NCBI GenBank assembly: GCA_022510605.1
Contig: JAFLTB010000002.1
Location: 1 to 64,000, forward strand
Direction of reading: 5' to 3'
From: Lachnospiraceae bacterium
GTDB taxonomy: Bacteria; Bacillota; Clostridia; Lachnospirales; Lachnospiraceae
Length of the DNA stretch: 64,000 nucleotides
Shown here: piece by piece, positions 1-7,879 of the stretch
Layout of the letters: every line of letters starts with the position of its first letter
Position numbering within the stretch: the stretch's first letter is position 1
Position numbers and translations under genes: made by a program
Notes under the pieces: generated by a model
What the model was told of the DNA's origin: nothing
What the model saw: the letters and a program-made list of their open reading frames with translations, nothing else
Databases searched by the model: none

Positions 1-159
1 CTCCTCCGCTGCAAAGCCAATAGCGGGTTCATTAAAGTATGCTATGCCCTTCTTGTTTTTACTTTTAGTTTTGGCTGCCCCCGACGTATTCCACATCAAG
101 AGGGCACATACCGCCAATACGAATATGGATGTTATATAAGCGAATCTCTTCATTTTCAT
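1..159 (-). CDS. N-terminus of a small secreted protein, truncated by window edge (MKMKRFAYITSIFVLAVCALLMWNTSGAAKTKSKNKKGIAYFNEPAIGFAAEE...)
   Basis: Not in ORF track (no stop in window). ATG at 159 preceded by GGGAGG; basic N-terminus plus hydrophobic signal-peptide-like stretch; 53 codons open to the edge. Confidence 0.6.
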   Translation of the reverse strand, partial: MKMKRFAYITSIFVLAVCALLMWNTSGAAKTKSKNKKGIAYFNEPAIGFAAEE

Positions 160-173
160 TTCCTCCCTTTCTT

Positions 174-2249
174 TTATTTGAATGAGCCATAGGTTGCCTG
201 TTTTAGGATAGTTGAATAAGATGCACCATAATCCACCGCTTTTGCATTTTGATATAAATTTATCATCTTAAAATTATAATTGAAATATGGATATCCCTCC
301 AACGTTTCATTGGGATATGTATTAAAATAACTTTCATGCTCATATACACGAAACGTTAGCGCACGTCCACGGCTTATCTCATAAATCGCATTATTTACCG
401 CTGTCTGAGCAGAATCCCATCGTCCCCTCGCAATATAGAGATTATCTGCGCCTACTAAATAGCCCGGATTTCCACTATTTTCACTCTGGTCATGAACAAG
501 ACGTAACCAACTACTCATGGAATCACTCTTTACATAGGTCATATGGGCGTAGGAATCTGTTATATTATGAATCACAATGCCCCACAAAAAATACTTACCC
601 TTTATATCACCACTATGTTTTTGTAGTTTAGTATACATATCATTAAAAATATCTCCAAAATTTTCCATTTCAGTTTCTGTAAAATAATTGGACGCATTTG
701 CTAGTTTCCCATCCCTTGCCATATAAGACAAATAAATGGTATTTGCCACATAATTTTCTGCGCCATGAAATCCCGGATTAGCAGTCTTCCCCTTCAAGTC
801 CTCCGGGTGATCCGGGTAGATTGCCCCTTCCTTCATTGTTTTTACGTCAGCGGCACTCAAGACAGTGACAGAATCCAGTAATTGTTGATGGTGGACTCCT
901 AACCATGACCCCTCAACATACTCATTACTTTCAATGGTATTAATCTGTGATATATTTGGCTCTATTACTGCCTCCGCTTCTTTATAGTTTTCCTTAAATT
1001 CATCGTAAATACTCTCCGCATATTCATAATCCACCAATCCGCTCCCATATTCTCTGGCGTCGCCATACCTATTGGCACTTGCCCGCAATAAATCCCGGAT
1101 AAATTTTGCGGAGACACTTTTATCTTTTTGCCATAATAACGAGGCAATACCGGACACGTGAGGAGCCGCCATACTTGTTCCCGAACAGATAACGGTTCCC
1201 TGAAAGCCTCCCGTGGAAGCCACCTTTTCTCCTGGCGCCACCAATTCAAGTTCTGTTCCATTGGCACTATTATCACTGACAATTCCATCGCTGTCAACAG
1301 AACCAACTGCTATTACTTCATCATATGCCGCTGGGTACTCCACCTGTGACTTCGTATTCCCCGCTGCTGCCACCAAAAGAATCCCGGCATCGGCAGCCTC
1401 CTTAATTGCGCTGTGAAGAGCCTCTGAATCCTCTGCCGTTCCAAAACTCATGTTAATAATATTGACACCTCTGCTTTTGGCCCAATAAATACCCTCAATT
1501 ACACGGCTGATGGGTGCTTCATTGTTTTCATCCAGAACCCTGGCGGAATACAACTCCACATTCGGATTAATTCCTGTTATGCCAATTTCATTTTCCTGTG
1601 CGGCGATTACTCCTGCCACACTGGTGCCATGTCCGGATATATCGGAATACAACGGCAGCACATCCTCATAGCCGGGCACTAAATCGATATAATCCTGTAT
1701 CTCCACATCATTATAAAAATCCACACCCGAATCGATTATTGCGACCTTTACCGTATCATTCCCCTCGCCGTCTTTTCTGCCGGCAGTGTTTACCATTTCC
1801 ATATTCCACTCGTTCTTTAATTCCGATTGTTTCTTTTTTCTTATTTTACGATTTCGAATCTTTCCGCTTCCCTTAACCATGCCGTCCTTCTCAACATGCT
1901 TAATACCCTCGCTGTTTTGAAGACTGTTCGCCTCCTTCCCTGACATAGTAAGAACGGCCACATGATTCCCCTCCAGTAAATCTTCACTGTTCTTGCTAAT
2001 CGTATCTGCTTCCTGATACTCAGAGGTAACATGGTTGTATTCTCTGCCATTTTCTGAAAAAACTATATAATTTTCTGTCTTTTCATTTTTCTGAATGCTA
2101 TCTTCCTGGGAAAACACAAAGGAATTCCTGTATGTGGATTCCAGCACAGTTTTAGCGCCTGCTATCTTCACATCACATACCATAAAGGAATAGCACAGAA
2201 TTGGCATTACAAGTACTAGAGATACCGTCCTCTGTAAAATTTTATTCAT
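174..2249 (-). CDS. Secreted S8 subtilisin-like serine protease with C-terminal zinc-dependent phospholipase C/nuclease-like domain
   Basis: Catalytic motifs VAIIDSGVD, SGHGTSVAGVIAA, SGTSMAAPHVSG; C-terminal HNITDSYAH pattern; start placed at MNKILQRTVSLV (GGGAGGATTTCACATG) rather than the ORF-track start at 2282. Confidence 0.88.
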   Translation of the reverse strand: MNKILQRTVSLVLVMPILCYSFMVCDVKIAGAKTVLESTYRNSFVFSQEDSIQKNEKTENYIVFSENGREYNHVTSEYQEADTISKNSEDLLEGNHVAVLTMSGKEANSLQNSEGIKHVEKDGMVKGSGKIRNRKIRKKKQSELKNEWNMEMVNTAGRKDGEGNDTVKVAIIDSGVDFYNDVEIQDYIDLVPGYEDVLPLYSDISGHGTSVAGVIAAQENEIGITGINPNVELYSARVLDENNEAPISRVIEGIYWAKSRGVNIINMSFGTAEDSEALHSAIKEAADAGILLVAAAGNTKSQVEYPAAYDEVIAVGSVDSDGIVSDNSANGTELELVAPGEKVASTGGFQGTVICSGTSMAAPHVSGIASLLWQKDKSVSAKFIRDLLRASANRYGDAREYGSGLVDYEYAESIYDEFKENYKEAEAVIEPNISQINTIESNEYVEGSWLGVHHQQLLDSVTVLSAADVKTMKEGAIYPDHPEDLKGKTANPGFHGAENYVANTIYLSYMARDGKLANASNYFTETEMENFGDIFNDMYTKLQKHSGDIKGKYFLWGIVIHNITDSYAHMTYVKSDSMSSWLRLVHDQSENSGNPGYLVGADNLYIARGRWDSAQTAVNNAIYEISRGRALTFRVYEHESYFNTYPNETLEGYPYFNYNFKMINLYQNAKAVDYGASYSTILKQATYGSFK

Positions 2250-2294
2250 GTGAAATCCTCCCATCATTAAAAGTAAATACAAACGAATAGTAAC

Positions 2295-3524
2295 TCAACT
2301 CAGCAGTTCATTCTGAAACCAGCCAAGTTTTCCTGTTGCCGGTGCCGGGAATAAATTTTCATGGAATACAAATTCAAACAGAAATCCTTTGGCCCATTTT
2401 TCATCCAGTATATTCATATATCCCTGTATAAATTCTTCCTCTGAAAATTCTGAATCCAACACCACATTCAATTGAATTTTACCATCCCCCTTCTGGATTG
2501 CCTGAACCTGATAAACAACAGTTTCATATATAGTATTTAAAACTTCCACTGGTTTCAAAAGCATATCGGCCATTATATGTTTTCCCCCAGGAAGCAGTAC
2601 CCAGTCATTTTTTCTTGCTCTTAGTAATTCCAGATACCGAACCGTCCCGGCATCTGTTTTCTCCGTATAAATTTCCCCACAATCTCCAATGCCATAGCGC
2701 ACGATAGGCATTGCGTGATTATGCAGGGAGGTGATATAAATATTTCCTGCCTCACCATCTGGCAAAACCTGTCCATTGTCATCCAGAATTTCGACATAAG
2801 TAGAGGATTCCAGCAAACGATATCTGCCATTCCCTGTTTCATAGCCCATGGTGCTTACTTCCATCGCACCATAGTGGCATCTTACAGTACAGGAAAATGT
2901 CTCACTGACTCTTTTCTTCAATGATTCCAGAATCATCTCTCCCGTTAGTTCGATATATTCCAAAGAAGATATCGGTTCGACTTTTCTACGTTCAACAAAA
3001 TCACAGAGCAACAGCGCCATACTGGGATGGAGCAACGCCCATTTGGGAGCGAACTTCTCCATCTGTCCGTATATTTCCAAAAGCCGCTCTTCATCCATGT
3101 TACTCTTCGAAATAATCATGGCATTTTTAGAAAAAACAAATTGGCAGTTGTTTTCCAGTACCGTATTAAAAAAGCATACACGGTCTCTTGGATGAATCCT
3201 TGCCGTTTTCCATCGTTCCATCCACAAAGGGAGAAGGGAATTCTGATAATCCGCCATGTCCCAGAATACATCCAGACTGGTTCCCGTGCTTCCGGAGGTA
3301 TGGGTTTTCAACAGCTTATCCATGGCAAATAACGCCAGATAGTTTTCCGATATGGTTTTACTGCCTCCCAAAACAATATTCTTTTTTTCCATAAGAGGAA
3401 TTCTTTCCCAATTCTCCGGCAGAAGGATATCCTCCAACTCCAAATTGTTTTGCTCCAAAAGCTTTTTGTAAATTGGAACGGTGGAGTAAGCATGAACTGC
3501 CATTTCCTCTCTTCTATTTTTCAT
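2295..3524 (-). CDS. PaaK-like adenylate-forming acyl ligase (phenylacetate-CoA ligase family)
   Basis: THTSGSTGT A3-type motif, YGAMEV, RYGIGDCGEI and terminal ATGKLGWFQ; overlaps the ACP stop by 4 nt. Confidence 0.8.
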   Translation of the reverse strand: MKNRREEMAVHAYSTVPIYKKLLEQNNLELEDILLPENWERIPLMEKKNIVLGGSKTISENYLALFAMDKLLKTHTSGSTGTSLDVFWDMADYQNSLLPLWMERWKTARIHPRDRVCFFNTVLENNCQFVFSKNAMIISKSNMDEERLLEIYGQMEKFAPKWALLHPSMALLLCDFVERRKVEPISSLEYIELTGEMILESLKKRVSETFSCTVRCHYGAMEVSTMGYETGNGRYRLLESSTYVEILDDNGQVLPDGEAGNIYITSLHNHAMPIVRYGIGDCGEIYTEKTDAGTVRYLELLRARKNDWVLLPGGKHIMADMLLKPVEVLNTIYETVVYQVQAIQKGDGKIQLNVVLDSEFSEEEFIQGYMNILDEKWAKGFLFEFVFHENLFPAPATGKLGWFQNELLS

Positions 3525-3775
3525 CTGCTACCTCCTGACACTGCTTCACATATAAAATCAATCATTTCCTCTATGGTATTCATGTGCATTGTCAGTTCAG
3601 AAAAATCTTCAAACTCAATTCCAAAGGAATCCTCAATGTGCAGAATAAAATCCATAATAAGTACCGAATCCAGTTCCAGATATTCTGTAGGATTGGCCGA
3701 ATAATCCAGTTCTGTCACTTCCCTGCCTGCACATTCACACAGTATCTCTGCCACTTTAGCCTTTATCTCCTGCAA
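3521..3775 (-). CDS. Free-standing acyl carrier protein
   Basis: 84 aa, LELDSVLIMDFILHIEDSFGIEF phosphopantetheine-type DSx motif and acidic helix pattern. Confidence 0.85.
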   Translation of the reverse strand: MQEIKAKVAEILCECAGREVTELDYSANPTEYLELDSVLIMDFILHIEDSFGIEFEDFSELTMHMNTIEEMIDFICEAVSGGSR

Positions 3776-3780
3776 TTACC

Positions 3781-5379
3781 TCATCCCTTTCCTTCTGTAC
3801 CATGCCATTTATCCAGCAGCGTCCGCAGGCACTTTTCTTCCCGATTGCAAATATTATTCAGATATTCACAAAGAACAGTATCCTGCCGTTTGTCTGGACG
3901 CATCTGATATTTCAATACTATATTTTTCAAATCAAATACCAGATTTTCAACCTCTTTCATCTGTTCGCATAAGTCCCTGCTGCTTTGTTCGTCCAACACT
4001 CCTATATTTTCTAAATATAAGATTCTTTCCCTCATACATACTTTATGCTCCCACAGCAGATGGGTAATGCGCCTGTCTGAGATTAGCACATCCAGTCCTT
4101 CCTTTGTGGCAAGTTGTTCATAAATACGCAATCCGTATATCCGCTCTGCCTGTGGTACAATATTTTGAAACGATTCGCTGCTGTTGACTCCCTCCAGATA
4201 GTGAAGAATCATTTTTTTTACATACTCTGCATGGAACAAATACAAATAACTGTCCTGCTCATACGTGAATACCTTTGCTGTTTCGCTCCTGTTTTGCTTC
4301 AGGCTTTGCCGTAATCCCTCATACGTAATTATTGTTTTTTCCAATTTCCCGCCGTTGGTATATCCCACAAGCAAAAAGCATTTGCTGCCGTCGTCATATC
4401 CATAAAGCAGATTTTGATGATAGGCGTGAAACTGTCCGTATTCCGAGCGCCCCGGAATATAGTATTGATCCAGTATTAATTCAATATATTTCCCCTCACA
4501 AAGCATCTTTTTGACAAAGCGCACTCCTCCCAGCTGCAGCAGGGTATCATAAGAAAACCGATTGGCATCCAAAAAGTAATGGAACAAATTACAATCCCAG
4601 TGTTTTAGTAGCCCATAGTGGTATTCCAGCCGTCTGTCCCGATTCGTCACATCACAGCTCAATTGAATGTAGTTTGAAAGTAACCAGGGAATGGCCGAAT
4701 TATCCCCATGCTTTACCTGAACCCCAATATACACATCCTGCTTATCCAGATTTGCCAGTTCCCGCACTGCTATAAGTTTTTCTTTTTCTTCCCCTGCATA
4801 AACCTCTACCATATTCCCACTTCTTTTCAGCAGCAACTTGTATTTATCTGAGAATTTTTTATTTTCAATCTCCTGTTTTTCTCCTGATAGATACAAATTC
4901 AGACCATCATATATAAAATATCCAAAGCGGCACAGATATTGATTATCTCCACATAATATATTTTCCTCACCATCGGTAATAAATAAATTAACTGCTGCCC
5001 AGGGCTGCGTGTACTGCTGAAAGTCCACCCGTATCTTTATGTAGTCGTTTTGTTCCAGTTTGCGATAAATACATCCATTACAATTACGCCGGTATTTATC
5101 CTCTGAAATCACGGCCCAGTTTCCATTCATTGTATTTTGTATATGCCCCCTGCTCTGCCAGCCAGCCGTTCTGGTATCCAGAATTTCAAACTCTGCCACT
5201 CGCTGTCCAATACGTTCCCCGGCAGTAATGATACATTGAGGAAACGCATAATAAGAATACGATGTCATTACCGAATGAATGTTAATGGGTAGTTCTTTCT
5301 TCACCTTACACCCCCAGAATTTTGGTTTGAGAACATTTGTCCCTTTTGAGAACACGTGACTAATATTGCAAATATTCAA
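3781..5379 (-). CDS. Uncharacterised protein: N-terminal LamG/DUF1349-like beta-sandwich and possible BtrH-like/papain-fold acyltransferase region
   Basis: 532-aa ORF; middle segment ELILDQYYIPGRSEYGQFHAYHQNLLYGYDDGSKCFLLVGY resembles BtrH_N-type proteins as I recall them. The ORF-track start is TTG; a GTG at 5304 with GGGGGTGTAAG upstream is an alternative start. Confidence 0.45.
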   Translation of the reverse strand: MNICNISHVFSKGTNVLKPKFWGCKVKKELPINIHSVMTSYSYYAFPQCIITAGERIGQRVAEFEILDTRTAGWQSRGHIQNTMNGNWAVISEDKYRRNCNGCIYRKLEQNDYIKIRVDFQQYTQPWAAVNLFITDGEENILCGDNQYLCRFGYFIYDGLNLYLSGEKQEIENKKFSDKYKLLLKRSGNMVEVYAGEEKEKLIAVRELANLDKQDVYIGVQVKHGDNSAIPWLLSNYIQLSCDVTNRDRRLEYHYGLLKHWDCNLFHYFLDANRFSYDTLLQLGGVRFVKKMLCEGKYIELILDQYYIPGRSEYGQFHAYHQNLLYGYDDGSKCFLLVGYTNGGKLEKTIITYEGLRQSLKQNRSETAKVFTYEQDSYLYLFHAEYVKKMILHYLEGVNSSESFQNIVPQAERIYGLRIYEQLATKEGLDVLISDRRITHLLWEHKVCMRERILYLENIGVLDEQSSRDLCEQMKEVENLVFDLKNIVLKYQMRPDKRQDTVLCEYLNNICNREEKCLRTLLDKWHGTEGKG

Positions 5380-5626
5380 ACATATCTGGTATTCCTGTGG
5401 ATATTTTCTTTGCTGATTTTGATATAATTATGACCCTATATCAATTTAAGTATAACGAATTTAATAGTAAAAAGCAAGTACTTTGGAAAAATATGGGCAT
5501 AAAAAAGAACTGCCGCTCCTTAGATGAAATGAATGCTCATCCATGTTGCACCAGTCCCTTTTTCTGCAAAACACAACTTTTAACAAAATGCGAAACTCAA
5601 GCGAAATCTTATGCCCCGGCAGAGTA

Positions 5627-6088
5627 TCAGTTCCCCTGCTGGTCTAAAATTTTCTTGATTTCATCCATAAAGGTGCTGACATCCTTAAAATCCCGGTACA
5701 CAGAAGCAAAACGCACATAGGCAACGGAGTCTAATTTCTGGAGTTTATCCATAAGAATTTCCCCAATCTGGCTGCTTGGCACTTCCTTCTCTCCCAGGTT
5801 AAATACCGTACTTTCCACACTGTCCACCAGTTCATTAATCTGGTCTACCGAAATCGGTCTTTTCGTACAGGAACGGAACACTCCCCTCTCAATCTTGGAG
5901 CGGTCATAGGGCTCCCTGGCCTCATCCTTTTTTATTACGACAAGGGGAATGGTTTCCAGTTTTTCATACGTGGTGAACCGCTTCCCACACTTCTCGCACT
6001 TGCGGCGGCGGCGGATGGAATTGTTGTCGTCCGCTGGACGGGAATCAATTACCTTGGTATTTACTTCTCCACAAAATGGACATTTCAT
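5627..6088 (-). CDS. nrdR: Transcriptional repressor NrdR
   Basis: MKCPFCGEVNTKVIDSRPADDNNSIRRRRKCEKCGKRFTTYE zinc ribbon and ATP-cone; start trimmed to the canonical MKCPFC. Confidence 0.97.
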   Translation of the reverse strand: MKCPFCGEVNTKVIDSRPADDNNSIRRRRKCEKCGKRFTTYEKLETIPLVVIKKDEAREPYDRSKIERGVFRSCTKRPISVDQINELVDSVESTVFNLGEKEVPSSQIGEILMDKLQKLDSVAYVRFASVYRDFKDVSTFMDEIKKILDQQGN

Positions 6089-6261
6089 AGCTTTCCTCTT
6101 TTCTGCCCGGCTTTTTCTCCTGCACAATGGTGCCACCGTGCCAGCAGGCCTGTGAATGCCGTGCGGACACAAACCTGTAGTACAAAATATAGTATTTTCT
6201 AAAATTTAGTATAATAGATTTTGTACGGGAAGTAAAGGGGGATTTTGGGGGAATAGATACG

Positions 6262-6349
6262 AAAAGTCCGAAAAAACCACGAATCGACTCGGGCCGGGTG
6301 ATGCTCCGCATCAAATGCCCTCGCTGATTCGTGGTTTTTCCGGACTTTT
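6262..6349. repeat. Copy A of intergenic structured hairpin family
   Basis: AAAAGTCCGaAAAAACCACGAATC ... GATTCGTGGTTTTTcCGGACTTTT arms flanking core GACTCGGGCCGGGTGATGCTCCGCATCAAATGCCCTCGCT. Confidence 0.9.
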
Positions 6350-6495
6350 ATACTATCCACCAACAATCCCACCCAAAAAAGCAGTGGAGCAATGGACGAT
6401 GGCAAACCAAAAACTCCCCACCGCTCCAAATGATATTCGTATATTTACATCCCCGGCATTTTTGTGTGAGGGAGAATAATCCGACAAACAGCATT

Positions 6496-6590
6496 AAAAC
6501 AACAGACATCATCCAATCAGTGAGAACCTTAACGCAAGACGCTATTGCGTTGTTGCGGGTTCGAATCAATTGGATGATGTCTGTTGTTTT
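6496..6590. repeat. Copy D (divergent) of intergenic structured hairpin family
   Basis: Perfect 22-bp arms AAAACAACAGACATCATCCAAT / ATTGGATGATGTCTGTTGTTTT; core CAGTGAGAAC ... GTTCGAATCA with inner AACGCAA/TTGCGTT hairpin. Confidence 0.8.
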
Positions 6591-6612
6591 CACCCCCTGT
6601 TTACCACCCTAT

Positions 6613-6876
6613 TCAGCACCCGCCACACTTCCTCCTGACCTTATCCAGATTCACTTCCACCAAAATCAGGTCACAGCCAATTTTACGGATATGGCATATC
6701 TCTATTACAAATTCTTCCTCTCTTCCCAGCACGCCAAAAAATTTACAGGGCCCCGGCACCACGATGTGGGTAATCTGTCCCGTGCAAAAATCAAATTCCA
6801 CATCCTCCACATAACCCAGACGCTCTCCGTCACAGATATTGATAACTTCTTTTTCCCTTAAATCACAAATTCTCAT
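6613..6876 (-). CDS. ylmC: YlmC/YmxH family PRC-barrel sporulation protein
   Basis: MRICDLREKEVINICDGERLGYVEDVEFD...GQITHIVVPG, 87 aa. Confidence 0.9.
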   Translation of the reverse strand: MRICDLREKEVINICDGERLGYVEDVEFDFCTGQITHIVVPGPCKFFGVLGREEEFVIEICHIRKIGCDLILVEVNLDKVRRKCGGC

Positions 6877-7040
6877 AGGATTTCCCCCTGTCTCACGGCG
6901 CCTGTCCGCTCCTGGAATAACGCTGCCACAGGCCCTGCAAAAACCTTTTGTATCATTATATTTTTCAGCGCATAATTCGTTCCTCTTTCGTCAATCCTAC
7001 TTAGTAGATTACCAAACAGAAATGAAAATGGAGGAATATC

Positions 7041-7817
7041 ATGGCTCAGTACAAGGTCGAAATATGCGGCATCAACACAAGCAAGCTGCCACTTCTTTCC
7101 AATGATGAAAAGGATGAACTCTTCCAGAAAATACTAGCAGGGGATAAAGAGGCCCGGGAAAAATACATCAAGGGAAATCTGAGACTGGTGCTGAGTATCA
7201 TTCAGCGGTTCAACAACAGCAATGAAAATATTGACGATTTGTTTCAGATTGGATGTATCGGCCTGATTAAAGCCATTGACAACTTTGATATCAATCAGGA
7301 GGTAAAATTTTCCACGTATGCTGTACCCATGATTATCGGGGAGGTGCGAAGATACCTGCGGGATAACAATGCCATCCGGGTCAGCCGCTCCCTGAGAGAC
7401 ACCGCTTACAAGGCCATTTATGCCAAAGAGGCCATAATGAAAAAACAGGAAAAGGAACCTACTCTGGAGGAAATTTCCGCCGCCATTGACGTACCGGCCG
7501 AGGATATCGCTTTTGCCCTGGACGCCATACAAAGTCCGGTATCCCTGTATGAGCCGGTATATTCCGAGGGCGGAGATACGCTGTATATTATGGACCAAAT
7601 TAGTGACAAGAAAAATAAAGAGACCAGCTGGGTGGAACACCTCTCCCTAAAGGACGCCATGAAAAGCCTGCCAGAACGGGAAAACCATATTATCCGCCTT
7701 CGCTATTTCGAGGGAAAGACACAGATGGAGGTGGCAGAGGAAATCCATATCTCCCAGGCACAGGTCTCCCGGCTTGAAAAAAATGCTCTGAATACTATGA
7801 AAAATCATCTTACCTAA
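7041..7817 (+). CDS. sigG: RNA polymerase sporulation sigma factor SigG
   Basis: MAQYKVEICGINTSKLPLLSNDEKDELFQ... with sigma-70 regions 2-4; strong SigG N-terminus. Confidence 0.96.
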   Translation: MAQYKVEICGINTSKLPLLSNDEKDELFQKILAGDKEAREKYIKGNLRLVLSIIQRFNNSNENIDDLFQIGCIGLIKAIDNFDINQEVKFSTYAVPMIIGEVRRYLRDNNAIRVSRSLRDTAYKAIYAKEAIMKKQEKEPTLEEISAAIDVPAEDIAFALDAIQSPVSLYEPVYSEGGDTLYIMDQISDKKNKETSWVEHLSLKDAMKSLPERENHIIRLRYFEGKTQMEVAEEIHISQAQVSRLEKNALNTMKNHLT

Positions 7818-7825
7818 CTAAGCGC

Positions 7826-7867
7826 AGGGTCTGTGATTCCGATACGAACACCGGTGTCACAGACCCT
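7826..7867. terminator. Bidirectional terminator hairpin between sigG and uxuB
   Basis: AGGGTCTGTGA / TCACAGACCCT 11-bp stem between convergent genes. Confidence 0.7.
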
Positions 7868-7879
7868 GTTTATGGATGT

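Noticed and set aside
6518-6568. Possible tRNA gene (GGGTTCGAATC T-arm-like sequence)
   Set aside because: No D-arm or anticodon arm of correct geometry, no 7-bp acceptor/CCA organisation; explained better as hairpin family member D
6331-6861. 176-aa plus-strand ORF in track
   Set aside because: Spans hairpins A and D and is antisense to ylmC; low-complexity composition without a plausible fold
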